From assembly GCF_014748335.1 (NCBI RefSeq), contig NZ_JAAVIY010000006.1, positions 1-64,000 on the forward strand: a DNA stretch of 64,000 bases, given 5' to 3'. The translations under genes were made by a program, and so were the position numbers. The first letter of the stretch is position 1, and each line of letters begins with the position of its first letter. The notes under the pieces were generated by a model that was not told where the DNA came from, did no database searches, and saw only the letters and a program-made list of their open reading frames with translations. Positions 1 to 10,342 of the stretch are shown here, in pieces. This stretch comes from Flavobacterium selenitireducens (GTDB lineage: Bacteria; Bacteroidota; Bacteroidia; Flavobacteriales; Flavobacteriaceae).

Positions 1-50
1 GGGGCGGCCGCAGGCCGCCCCGAACCTAAAAGATACAGCGGAAAGCCCGA
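1..50 (+). repeat. 3' part of a flavobacterial structured intergenic element (cut by window edge)
   Basis: The window opens with a hairpin (ggggcgg / ccgcccc, bases 1-21) followed by aaaagatacagcggaaagcc. This matches the right arm of the ~142-nt elements at 28744-28884, 47891-48033 and 54856-54998: inner GC hairpin, A-rich spacer, then AGCG..GAAA. Only the 3' part lies in the window. It may act as a terminator or as a small structured RNA; which one cannot be told from sequence. Confidence 0.5.
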
Positions 51-149
51 CGGCGGCGACGACCTGCTAATCTAACAGTAATTTTGAGCCGCCGGCACGC
101 CCAATTGTTAATTATTATTTATTAGTTCTCAATAATCCCGCTGTTTGCT

Positions 150-157
150 TAAATTTG
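150..157 (+). promoter_or_regulatory. -7 element of the tmRNA promoter
   Basis: TAAATTTG is an exact match to the Bacteroidota -7 consensus TAnnTTTG. It ends 11 bases before the mature 5' end of the tmRNA. No clear TTG lies at -33. Confidence 0.5.
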
Positions 158-168
158 CACCCACAATT

Positions 169-563
169 GGGGTCGACTGGTTTTGACAGCAAGGCCAATT
201 GATCGGTAAGCACGTCGTGAAGGCAGCAATTCACGTTAATCCCGAGCTGCAACACTTTTACACGGCGAGAATAACTACGCTTTGGCTGCTTAATCTGAAT
301 AAAGTAAGATTAATCCACGTCCCTACAAGGTAGGGAGGCTGAATTCTCCTGGAAAGCCCTGGTTTGTGGCGTTCCGTCAAGGAGAACCGTAAAAATAAAC
401 CTAGAGGATCTTTCGCTCCGCGGGATTCTCGAAACTTAAGGAGCTAAGTGTTTCGTGGCTGTTTCCTGGCCAAGCGCAACATCGAAAATCCAATCGGGAA
501 ATAAGCGTGTAGAAAGCCCGTTGATTGCTTGTTTGGACCCGGGTTCGATTCCCGGCGATTCCA
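169..563 (+). ncRNA. ssrA: Transfer-messenger RNA (tmRNA)
   Basis: This is the trans-translation RNA that rescues stalled ribosomes and adds a degradation tag. The 5' end GGGGUCG (169-175) pairs over seven positions with CGAUUCC (556-562) to form the tRNA-like acceptor stem. The T arm GGGTTCGATTCCC (541-553) is canonical, and the 5' GGTTTTGACAGC block is typical of Bacteroidota tmRNAs. The tag frame at 264-293 reads GENNYALAA then TAA, a flavobacterial tag ending in the protease-recognised ALAA. The 3' CCA is not encoded (the DNA reads ACTA after the stem), so it must be added after transcription. Length (~395 nt) is normal. Confidence 0.97.
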
Positions 564-565
564 CT

Positions 566-602
566 AAAAGGCGGAAGAGACAAATGTTTCTTCCGCTTTT
601 TG
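566..602 (+). terminator. Intrinsic terminator of ssrA
   Basis: Stem gcggaaga (571-578) / tcttccgc (589-596) followed by a T-rich tract. It lies directly behind the tmRNA 3' end. Confidence 0.8.
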
Positions 603-717
603 TTTTCTAATCTTGTCCATCCGCTCCTAAAACTGGTAGGCTGTGAGGTTTTCTCAATCGCGTATTGTCTAATTTGCCTGCGTTCCTACAAATTGATGTT
701 CAAAATCCCTGATTTAG

Positions 718-3198
718 ATGATACACGCTACGTTGAAGAAGTTGCACGATATTAAATTCGGATGTTGCCTGGCTGTCGCGGCTTTGTTGACCTCGGCTTG
801 TTCCGGATTGAAAAATGAATCGGTTTCTCCGAGACAGACAACCGTACTTGCCGAAGACTGGAAGTTCGCGCGGGAGGCGCCGAACGACTTTTATGCTCCC
901 AATTTCGACGATTCCGGCTGGCAATCGGTCTCGGTTCCCCACGATTGGGCCATTACCGGGCCATTCGACAAAAAATGGGATTTGCAAACCGTTGCCATCG
1001 AACAAAACGGGGAAAAAGCAGCGAGTGAAAAAACAGGGAGAACAGGATCATTGCCTCACATCGGATCCGGTTGGTATCGCAAGGAGTTTTCGCTTCCTGA
1101 ATTCGCTGAGGGAAAAAAGGCGTTGCTTCTCTTTGAAGGCGCCATGAGTGAGCCGCAAGTCTATCTCAACGGTAAGAAAATAGGGGAGTGGGGCTACGGT
1201 TACGGTTATTTTTATCTCGATATTTCCAAAGATATCGTCATAGGAGGGACAAATACGCTGGCCGTCAAATTGACAAACCAACCGTTCTCGTCGCGGTGGT
1301 ATCCCGGAGCAGGACTTTATCGGAACGTAAGTGTCGTCGTGAAAAATGCTGAAAGTTTTGAGCAATGGGGCACGTTCATCACCACGCCTTCGATTACCGA
1401 AACTTCCGCGACGGTCAATGTCAAAGCAAGGGTGAGCGGCGTGAATACCAGGATGATTACCACAATCAAAGACGCAGACGGCACTATCGTTTCCGAAAGC
1501 ATAAGCGATTCTAAGACGAACGGCCAGCACGAGCAGGACATCGCGGTTTCGAATCCCCGACTTTGGAGTCCGGAAACGCCTTATCTCTATACCGCGATAA
1601 CCCAACTTTACGTTGGAGATGAACTCAAGGATCAGGAATCGACAAGGTTCGGCATACGCGAAATTAAATTCGAGCCGCACAAAGGCTTCAGCCTCAACGG
1701 CAAGATCACGAAATTCAAAGGCGTTTGCCTGCACCACGATCTCGGGCCGTTGGGAGCCGCGGTCAACAAATCCGCTTTGCGTCGCCAGTTGACGATTCTA
1801 AAAGACATGGGATGCAACGCGATCCGGAGTTCGCACAACATGCCATCGTTGGAGCAGCTCGAACTCGCCGATGAGATGGGTTTCATGTTCCTCGCTGAGA
1901 GTTTCGACGAATGGGCTAAGCCGAAGGTCGAAAACGGTTACCATCGCTTCTTTGCAGAATATGCCGAAAAAGACATCGTCAACCTGGTGCGTGCCACGCG
2001 AAACCATCCAAGCATCGTCATGTGGAGTTCGGGAAATGAAGTTCCGGATCAATACGGTGCCGATGGACTGAAGCACGCAAAATTCTTACAAGATGTGTTT
2101 CACCGCGAAGATCCGACGCGCCCCGTCACTGTCGGGATGGACCAGGTCAAGCAGACGATGGAGTCGGGATTCGGGTCGCTCTTGGACGTTCCCGGTTTGA
2201 ACTACCGCGTACATTTGTACGAAGAAGCATACAAAAAATTTCCTCAGGGATTTATCCTGGGATCGGAAACGGCTTCTACGGTAAGCTCTCGCGGCATTTA
2301 CAAGTTCCCGGTTGTACAAGCCAAGGAAAAGCAATACGACGATTTTCAAAGTTCTTCATACGATCTCGAAGCTTGCAGTTGGTCGAACGTTCCCGATGAA
2401 GATTTCGTGCTCCAGGACGACAAGCCCTGGGTAATCGGGGAATTCGTCTGGACGGGATTCGATTATTTGGGCGAGCCGACGCCTTATGACGAAAAATGGC
2501 CATCGCGCAGTTCGTATTTTGGGATTTCCGACCTTGCTGGCCTTCCGAAAGATCGCTTTTACCTTTACCGAAGCCGATGGAACACGTCCGATGAAACGCT
2601 TCACATCCTGCCGCACTGGAACTGGGAAGGGCGCGAAGGCCAAACCACGCCGGTTTTCGTCTACACGAATTACGACAGTGCCGAACTTTTCGTAAACGGA
2701 AAAAGTATGGGCGTCCAAAAAAAGCACGACGCTACGCCCCAAAACCGTTACCGCCTGATGTGGATGGACGTCAAATACGAACCGGGAATCGTAAAAGTGG
2801 TTGCGTTTGACAAGTCCGGAAAGGCCGTAGCCGAAAAAGAAATCAAGACTTCCGGCAAACCGAACCGCATCGTGCTTGATCCGGACGTTAGAACCATTCG
2901 GGCCAACGGAGAAGATTTGTCGTTTGTGACGGTGTCTGTCGTGGATGAAAAAGGCGTTCCTTGTCCAACGGCGACGAACCAGCTACAATTCAATGTCTCA
3001 GGCCAGGGAACGTTCAAAGCCGCTTGTAACGGCGATGCTACTTCGCTTGAAGTATTCCACGAAAAAACGATGAAATTGTTCAGCGGAAAACTTGTCGTGT
3101 TGGTTCAGTCCACAAAAAACGCAGGTGAGATTACCCTTGAGGTTTCAGGGGCCGGGCTTCAAACCGGGCGCGTCAACCTGGCATCCGAAACGCGATAA
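718..3198 (+). CDS. Glycoside hydrolase family 2 lipoprotein (beta-galactosidase-like)
   Basis: An 826-residue predicted exo-glycosidase of GH2, probably a beta-galactosidase; beta-glucuronidase or beta-mannosidase activity cannot be excluded. The N-terminus has a lipoprotein signal with Cys28 (LTSAC), so the enzyme is expected to be membrane-anchored. Order: sugar-binding domain (~45-210), Ig-like domain (~215-320), TIM barrel (~325-610), C-terminal Ig-like domains. The general acid/base is Glu441 in GNEV and the likely nucleophile is Glu575 in GEFVWTGFDY; RSSHN, typical of the barrel, is present. It stands alone, with no SusC/D next to it, and ends in a terminator shared with katG. The start is the only ATG ahead of the signal peptide. 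Confidence 0.9.
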   Translation: MIHATLKKLHDIKFGCCLAVAALLTSACSGLKNESVSPRQTTVLAEDWKFAREAPNDFYAPNFDDSGWQSVSVPHDWAITGPFDKKWDLQTVAIEQNGEKAASEKTGRTGSLPHIGSGWYRKEFSLPEFAEGKKALLLFEGAMSEPQVYLNGKKIGEWGYGYGYFYLDISKDIVIGGTNTLAVKLTNQPFSSRWYPGAGLYRNVSVVVKNAESFEQWGTFITTPSITETSATVNVKARVSGVNTRMITTIKDADGTIVSESISDSKTNGQHEQDIAVSNPRLWSPETPYLYTAITQLYVGDELKDQESTRFGIREIKFEPHKGFSLNGKITKFKGVCLHHDLGPLGAAVNKSALRRQLTILKDMGCNAIRSSHNMPSLEQLELADEMGFMFLAESFDEWAKPKVENGYHRFFAEYAEKDIVNLVRATRNHPSIVMWSSGNEVPDQYGADGLKHAKFLQDVFHREDPTRPVTVGMDQVKQTMESGFGSLLDVPGLNYRVHLYEEAYKKFPQGFILGSETASTVSSRGIYKFPVVQAKEKQYDDFQSSSYDLEACSWSNVPDEDFVLQDDKPWVIGEFVWTGFDYLGEPTPYDEKWPSRSSYFGISDLAGLPKDRFYLYRSRWNTSDETLHILPHWNWEGREGQTTPVFVYTNYDSAELFVNGKSMGVQKKHDATPQNRYRLMWMDVKYEPGIVKVVAFDKSGKAVAEKEIKTSGKPNRIVLDPDVRTIRANGEDLSFVTVSVVDEKGVPCPTATNQLQFNVSGQGTFKAACNGDATSLEVFHEKTMKLFSGKLVVLVQSTKNAGEITLEVSGAGLQTGRVNLASETR

Positions 3199-3215
3199 TT
3201 AAATACCTAAATAAG

Positions 3216-3244
3216 AAAGGCACCTCGATGGGTGCCTTTTTTGT
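3216..3244 (+). terminator. Terminator between GH2 gene and katG
   Basis: Stem aaaggcacc (3216-3224) / ggtgccttt (3231-3239) with a T tract on the plus strand. It sits between convergent genes and could also serve katG, although the T tract is weaker on the minus strand. Confidence 0.75.
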
Positions 3245-5527
<2,283 letters not shown>

Positions 5528-5550
5528 TTAAAAACTCCTTTGCTGGATTC

Positions 5551-5558
5551 TAAATTTA
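5551..5558 (-). promoter_or_regulatory. Candidate -7 element of katG
   Basis: Read on the minus strand, TAAATTTA matches TAnnTTTG at seven of eight positions, with a TTG 21 bases upstream. It leaves a leader of ~35 bases before the ATG. Confidence 0.35.
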
Positions 5559-5620
5559 GGAGGTTTCATCCGAAAATCACAATCTTAAGATTCTATATCG
5601 AAATAGGCGCTCGCAATGTG

Positions 5621-5653
5621 CCAAAAAAAAACGACGTCTAAATAGAACGTCGC
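5621..5653 (-). terminator. Terminator of the alcohol dehydrogenase gene
   Basis: On the minus strand the stem cgacgt / acgtcg (5647-5652 / 5632-5637) is followed by nine T residues. Confidence 0.65.
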
Positions 5654-5676
5654 TTGTTTCATGTATTTATGAGTTG

Positions 5677-6846
5677 TCAACTCCAGGGATCGAGTACTAC
5701 CTTCGTACAATTGTCCGTGCGTTTTTTGAAAATATCGTAACCGTGCGCAATTTCTGAAAGCGGAAGGCGGTGGGAAATGATGTCGTCGAGCTGCACGCGT
5801 CCTTCTAAGACGTATTGCATCAGTTCGTCAATATATTTCTGAGCCGGCGCCTGCCCGCCTTTGAGGATGATTCCTTTGTCGAAAAACTGGCCCACGGGGA
5901 AATTGTCATATGTCGCCGGATATACGCCGAGTACGGAAACCGTTCCGCCGCGACGCACCGCGCTCATACACGCCTCGAGCACTTTTACAGAGCCTTTTTC
6001 AAAGTTGATGACGGCTTTGGCACGATCGATCAGGTCGCGTTCGGGTTCGAATCCTACTGCGTCGACCACGACATCGGCTCCACGGCCATTTGTCATCGAG
6101 CGGATTTGTTCCACGACATCTTTCGGGCCGTCCGTCCATTGGATGGTCTCGGCTTGCGTCGTACGCCTGGCGGTCTCTAGGCGATATTCCAACGTATCCA
6201 CTACAATTACACGTTTGGCCCCGCGCAGCCAGGCCGATTTCGCTGCCATCAATCCGACGGGTCCGGATCCGAAAATCGCGACCGTTTCGCCTCCGCTTAC
6301 ATTTCCCCAGTCGATGCCGGTGTAGCCCGTCGGGAAGATGTCGGTAAGGAAGAGCGCCTGCTCGTCGGTTAGGCTGTCTGGGACGACACGGGGCCCGAAG
6401 TTCGCATACGGAACCCGGACGTATTGCGCCTGTCCGCCGTCATAGCCTCCGTAAAGATCGGTATATCCGAAAAGAGCGCCACCTTTTTCGGTCAGGATGC
6501 CGCCTTCCGGCCCGTAATTGTCTGGATTGCTATGCTCGCAATGACCGGGCAGTTCGTGATTGCAGAAATAACAACTTCCGCACGCGATCGGAAACGGTAC
6601 CACGACGCGGTCGCCGACTTTTAATTTGGTCACGCCTTTCCCGACTTCTTCGACGATCCCCATGAATTCGTGCCCAAGCACCATCGGTCGCGGTTGGGGA
6701 AATCCTCCAGAATAAATGTGAAGATCGGATCCGCAAATGGCGGTCGAGGTGACTTTCAGGATAATATCATCCTGCTCTTTGAGTTGAGGGTCGTCTACGG
6801 TATCGTACGATATGGAACCCGGCGCGTGAATTACTGCTGCTTTCAT
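5677..6846 (-). CDS. Zinc-dependent alcohol dehydrogenase, formaldehyde dehydrogenase-like
   Basis: A 389-residue medium-chain dehydrogenase/reductase that should oxidise an alcohol or aldehyde adduct with NAD(P). Catalytic zinc ligands are Cys38 and His59/Glu60 (ICGSD, GHEF). The structural zinc site is four cysteines at 89, 92, 95 and 103. The Rossmann fold starts near residue 190 with GSGPVG. The insertion around 110-150 and overall length resemble glutathione-independent formaldehyde dehydrogenase relatives, but the true substrate is unknown. Cytoplasmic. It follows the permease on the same strand with an 81-base gap and ends in its own terminator, so the link to the permease is loose. 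Confidence 0.9.
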   Translation of the reverse strand: MKAAVIHAPGSISYDTVDDPQLKEQDDIILKVTSTAICGSDLHIYSGGFPQPRPMVLGHEFMGIVEEVGKGVTKLKVGDRVVVPFPIACGSCYFCNHELPGHCEHSNPDNYGPEGGILTEKGGALFGYTDLYGGYDGGQAQYVRVPYANFGPRVVPDSLTDEQALFLTDIFPTGYTGIDWGNVSGGETVAIFGSGPVGLMAAKSAWLRGAKRVIVVDTLEYRLETARRTTQAETIQWTDGPKDVVEQIRSMTNGRGADVVVDAVGFEPERDLIDRAKAVINFEKGSVKVLEACMSAVRRGGTVSVLGVYPATYDNFPVGQFFDKGIILKGGQAPAQKYIDELMQYVLEGRVQLDDIISHRLPLSEIAHGYDIFKKRTDNCTKVVLDPWS

Positions 6847-6927
6847 AAGTTTTGTATTTGTTGATCCCTAAGTTCGGACGAACATCAAACTAACGCGTTG
6901 CAGCATTTGTGTCAGAATGTGATACGA

Positions 6928-8400
6928 TTATCGGGAAGCCTCGTCCTGGGAATCTTGATACGAAGTTTGCTTGCCTAATTTGCTGTTCTTTTTTCCGTAA
7001 AGGAAATAGATCGCAAAACCGATGGCCAACCAGACGAAGAGACGCAGCCATGTGTCCAGCGGAAGCGAGAACATCATCACGAGGCAGGTCAGGATTCCCA
7101 AAATCGGGACGAGCGGCACCCAAGGCGTCCTGAACGGTCGCTCGACATTGGGTTGTGTCTTGCGCAAGATCAGGATGCCGAGGCAAACCATCACAAAAGC
7201 CAAAAGGGTTCCGATGCTCGTCATTTCGCCCACGACGCTTATCGGGATGAATCCCGCAAATAAGCTGATGAACACGCAAAGCACGAGATTGGATTTGGAC
7301 GGCGTCTGGAATTTAGGGTGAAGCCTCGAGAAAACCTGCGGCAACAAGCCGTCTTTGCTCATGGCGTAAAACACGCGGGATTGCCCCAAAAGATCTACGA
7401 GTATCACCGAAGTGTATCCGATAAGGATCGCCAGGATCACGGCGGTGGCCAACCAAGTGTAAGGCGTTTTGGCAATCGCGATCGCCACCGGGGCCGCACT
7501 GTCCTTGAATTCGGTGTAATTGGCAAGCCCGGTCATCACGTATCCGAAAAGGATGAACAAAACCGTACAAACCGCCAGCGACCCTAAAATCCCGATTGGC
7601 ATGTTGCGCTGCGGATTCTTGGTTTCCTGGGCCATCGTCGCCACGATATCGAATCCGATGAAGACGAAGAAAACCACGCCGGCTCCCCTCAAGACGCCGC
7701 TCCAGCCGAATTCTCCGAAAGTTCCCGTGTTTTGCGGCATATACGGTTGATAATTCGCGGGATCGATATATTGCCATCCCAGGCCGATGAAGACCAACAC
7801 CACGCCAACTTTGAGGGCCACGACGATCACATTGAAAAACGCGGAACTCTTGGTGCCCTTGATGATGACCGATGTAATCAGCGCAATGATCAACACCGCC
7901 GGAAGGTTAACGATCCCGTTTACGACCGATCCGTTCGCCATTACGACGGATTCGAACGGAGAGTGGACGATTTGGGGCGGAAGGTGAATGCCGAAGCCAT
8001 CGAGGAATTTCACGAGATATTGCGACCAACTGATCCCGACGGTCGCAGCCCCGACGGAGTATTCGAGCACCAGATCCCAACCGATGATCCAGGCGAAAAG
8101 TTCGCCCAACGTAGCGTATGCGTAGGTGTAGGCGCTACCGGAAACGGGCACCATCGAGGCAAATTCGGCATAACAAAGTGCGCTGAAGGCACAACCGACG
8201 GCTGCAATGATGAATGACAACGTTACGGCCGGCCCGGCATTTTCTGCGGCGGCGATTCCGGTTAGCGAGAAGAGACCGGCCCCGATTATCACACCAACTC
8301 CGATAGCAATCAGATTTACAGGGCCAAGCGTGCGTTTAAGGGTATTGCTGCCGGTTTGGGCAGCTTCGGCTTTGAGAGCGTCTAGGGATTTTTTTAGCAT
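6928..8400 (-). CDS. APC-family amino-acid permease
   Basis: A 490-residue inner-membrane amino-acid transporter of the APC superfamily, closest in style to YfnA/cationic amino-acid transporters, with about 12 membrane helices. The first helix carries the characteristic GVGVIIGAGLFSLTG. The open frame extends to 8424, but that codon is TTG and lies in a terminator T tract; the ATG at 8400 (MLKKSLDALK) is the likely start. The gene is preceded by a 25-codon reading frame rich in His and Cys and a terminator-type hairpin, so its expression may be controlled by attenuation. Substrate is not certain; Arg/Lys/His or a sulphur amino acid would fit the leader. Confidence 0.88.
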   Translation of the reverse strand: MLKKSLDALKAEAAQTGSNTLKRTLGPVNLIAIGVGVIIGAGLFSLTGIAAAENAGPAVTLSFIIAAVGCAFSALCYAEFASMVPVSGSAYTYAYATLGELFAWIIGWDLVLEYSVGAATVGISWSQYLVKFLDGFGIHLPPQIVHSPFESVVMANGSVVNGIVNLPAVLIIALITSVIIKGTKSSAFFNVIVVALKVGVVLVFIGLGWQYIDPANYQPYMPQNTGTFGEFGWSGVLRGAGVVFFVFIGFDIVATMAQETKNPQRNMPIGILGSLAVCTVLFILFGYVMTGLANYTEFKDSAAPVAIAIAKTPYTWLATAVILAILIGYTSVILVDLLGQSRVFYAMSKDGLLPQVFSRLHPKFQTPSKSNLVLCVFISLFAGFIPISVVGEMTSIGTLLAFVMVCLGILILRKTQPNVERPFRTPWVPLVPILGILTCLVMMFSLPLDTWLRLFVWLAIGFAIYFLYGKKNSKLGKQTSYQDSQDEASR

Positions 8401-8422
8401 GGAAGCAGTATTTTCGGAAAAC

Positions 8423-8449
8423 AAAAAAGCCTTTCGTGAACGGAAAGGC
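8423..8449 (-). terminator. Terminator-type hairpin in the permease leader (candidate attenuator)
   Basis: On the minus strand, stem gcctttc (8449-8443), 7-base loop, gaaaggc (8435-8429), then six T residues. It lies 23 bases upstream of the permease ATG and points toward it. No minus-strand gene precedes it except the short leader frame at 8476-8553. That placement is typical of a transcription attenuator rather than a gene-end terminator. Confidence 0.65.
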
Positions 8450-8475
8450 GCTATACAATCAGGATTCGATAGTTT

Positions 8476-8553
8476 TTACAGTGCCAATACGGTATCGGTT
8501 TGCATACAAGTGCAACAAGCGTTCGATTTGGTGTGATGGCGATGGATAAACAT
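8476..8553 (-). CDS. Putative leader peptide of the permease (25 aa)
   Basis: A 25-codon frame (ATG 8553, TAA 8478-8476) lies between an exact -7 promoter box and the terminator hairpin before the permease. The peptide contains HRHH at residues 4-7 and CCTC at 13-16, then ends DTVLAL. Clusters of rare amino acids followed by a hairpin and T tract are the arrangement of classical attenuation leader peptides. The ATG lies only four bases after the -7 box, so the transcript would be almost leaderless, as also seen at rlmH. Without comparative data it could be a chance frame. Confidence 0.5.
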   Translation of the reverse strand: MFIHRHHTKSNACCTCMQTDTVLAL

Positions 8554-8557
8554 GCGG

Positions 8558-8565
8558 CAAAGCTA
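8558..8565 (-). promoter_or_regulatory. -7 element upstream of the permease leader
   Basis: TAGCTTTG on the minus strand matches TAnnTTTG exactly. Transcription would begin at about 8551-8553, at the leader-peptide ATG. No well-spaced TTG was found at -33. Confidence 0.45.
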
Positions 8566-8740
8566 GTGACTAATTCGCAAAAATGGCACGCAAGCCGCGG
8601 AAAGTGACGATAACGATTTCGAAAAATGAGTCGGCTTGTTGGTGTTTTCCTAAGAATGCGTTTCGCGCCATTCTCGGCGGGAACGTATGAATTTTTGGGA
8701 CGCGTTTGATATTGGCGCGTTTTTTATTTGCGGAAAATAG

Positions 8741-8748
8741 TATCTTCG
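8741..8748 (+). promoter_or_regulatory. Candidate -7 element of the cobalamin-riboswitch operon
   Basis: TATCTTCG matches TAnnTTTG with one mismatch and sits just upstream of the riboswitch, giving a start near 8753. Confidence 0.35.
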
Positions 8749-8754
8749 CGCCGC

Positions 8755-8915
8755 CAAAGGTTGCTGCACGAGTGCACGCATTAAAAGGGAATTTGGTGCA
8801 ATACCAAAGCTGTTCCCGCAACTGTAAGCTATAAAGACCGTCGTTATTTCGCGCCACTGTTCTCACCGAATGGGAAGGCCAACGGCGGGACGCGAGCCAG
8901 GAGACCTGCCTTTAC
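8755..8915 (+). promoter_or_regulatory. Cobalamin (B12) riboswitch
   Basis: The conserved blocks of the cobalamin aptamer occur in order: aaaggttgctgcacg (P2 side), AAAAGGGAAT..GGTG, CCAAAGCTGTTCCCGCAACTG (the B12 box region, 8804-8824), GCCACTG (8853-8859), GGGAAGGC and GCGAGCCAGGAGACCTGCC (8892-8910). It precedes a secreted B12-binding-like protein by about 130 bases, so expression of the following two genes should fall when cobalamin is plentiful. The exact expression platform between 8915 and 9040 is not clear. Confidence 0.95.
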
Positions 8916-9040
8916 GCACAATCGATCGAAATCCTCGGGTAAAGGATTGGTTCGTATGCCCGGTCTTCTCGGACGTTCCGAAAGCCATGGCGATGCGTTT
9001 CCTTCTGAACCCGTTTTTATAAACGTCAAAATTTTTCAGA

Positions 9041-10342
9041 ATGAACAACAACTACTTTTTCAAGGGCGTACTGATTCTTTCCGCACTTATCTTTCAAAAT
9101 TTCACGGCCATTTCCCAAACATTCGAGAACGGTGTTTTTGTGCTCAACGAAGGCGGGGCAGGCAGCACGAATGCATCGGTATCGTTTATTCCGGATGGCG
9201 CGGCCGTGGTCAATGACATTTATTCGACTATCAATCCGAACCAAGGCCCACTTGGGGATACAGCCCAAAGCATGACCTTTGCCGGTAACAATGCGTATAT
9301 CATTCTTAACATATCCAATACGATCAAGATCGTGAACCGCTATACCTTCGAGTATGTGGCGACGGTCAGCACCGGTCTCGAAAATCCTCGCTACATGGCC
9401 GTTGTCGGAAACAAAGCGTATGTAACCAATTGGGGCAGCGGAGGCGATCCTGACGACGACTACATCGCTGTCCTGAACGTCGAAACCAACGCGATAGAAG
9501 CGACAATCGAACTGGCGGAAGGCGTCGAACGCATCTTCAACATCAACGATATGCTTTACGTGCTCCACCAAGGCGGCTATAGCTTTGGCAAAACGGTGTC
9601 GGTGGTAAATCCGGTAACGCAAACCCTTGTCAATACGATAGAGGTGGGCGACGTTCCCAATTCGGCTTATGTGGAACAAGGATTTCTCTATGTGCTTTGC
9701 GGCGGGAAGCCGTCGTGGTCCGGAAGTGCGACACCCGGAGGCATGTACAGGATCGATCTTTCGAATAATCAGGTCGTGGAAAGTCACATCATGACCGGAA
9801 TGAGTCCGGCGAATTTGCAGAGCTCCGGCAACGGAATGATCTATTTTACGTCAGATTTCGATGTGTACAGCGCGTCTTTGTCCACGCTGGGCGCCAATCC
9901 GCAACTCCTTTTTTCGACGGGCGACCAAGGCGTTTACGGCATTTACGGCATGAACCTTATAAACGATAAGTTGTACGTGGGCGATGCTGCGGGTTATATC
10001 GCACCGGGATCGGTTTTGGTGTACGACCTGTCCGGAAACGTACTCGGCACGCATGCGGTAGGATGGTTGCCGAACTCTTTCTACAAAGCGGAGCCCCAAA
10101 TGGCGGTTCCGGACACCCAGATTTCTGCTATCGGCTTGTATCCGAATCCGGCCACGAGACACTTTTATTTATCGAATGTTTCCGATGCAAAGGTTTGCCT
10201 CTATGATTTTGCGGGCCGCCTCATCAAATTCCAGGACTACACGGCTTCCGGGATCAGCGTCAGCGATTTGCCGCGCGGCCTCTACGTCGTCCAGATTGCA
10301 AGCGATAACCAGTTGTCCACACAAAAACTGATCGTCAAATAA
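9041..10342 (+). CDS. BtuG-like secreted beta-propeller protein with T9SS sorting tail
   Basis: A 433-residue protein with an N-terminal signal peptide (cleaved near residue 26) and YncE/DUF5074-type propeller repeats (~30-355). The C-terminal type A sorting domain of the type IX secretion system starts at LYPNPA (~365) and ends QKLIVK. DUF5074 includes BtuG, the surface protein of gut Bacteroides that binds cobalamin with very high affinity; the riboswitch upstream supports a similar role. The difference is that this one should reach the surface by the T9SS rather than as a lipoprotein. The stop overlaps the next ATG by one base (TAATG), so the two genes are translationally coupled. Confidence 0.85.
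   Translation: MNNNYFFKGVLILSALIFQNFTAISQTFENGVFVLNEGGAGSTNASVSFIPDGAAVVNDIYSTINPNQGPLGDTAQSMTFAGNNAYIILNISNTIKIVNRYTFEYVATVSTGLENPRYMAVVGNKAYVTNWGSGGDPDDDYIAVLNVETNAIEATIELAEGVERIFNINDMLYVLHQGGYSFGKTVSVVNPVTQTLVNTIEVGDVPNSAYVEQGFLYVLCGGKPSWSGSATPGGMYRIDLSNNQVVESHIMTGMSPANLQSSGNGMIYFTSDFDVYSASLSTLGANPQLLFSTGDQGVYGIYGMNLINDKLYVGDAAGYIAPGSVLVYDLSGNVLGTHAVGWLPNSFYKAEPQMAVPDTQISAIGLYPNPATRHFYLSNVSDAKVCLYDFAGRLIKFQDYTASGISVSDLPRGLYVVQIASDNQLSTQKLIVK

Noticed and set aside
525..755. 76-aa plus-strand frame at the tmRNA 3' end
   Set aside because: It covers the acceptor stem and terminator of the tmRNA and overlaps the GH2 start.
1048..1737. 229-aa minus-strand frame within the GH2 gene
   Set aside because: It is antisense to a well-supported GH2 domain; long shadow frames are expected at this GC content.
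8570..8866. Minus-strand 98-aa reading frame across the riboswitch
   Set aside because: It runs antisense through the conserved cobalamin aptamer and has no coding character.
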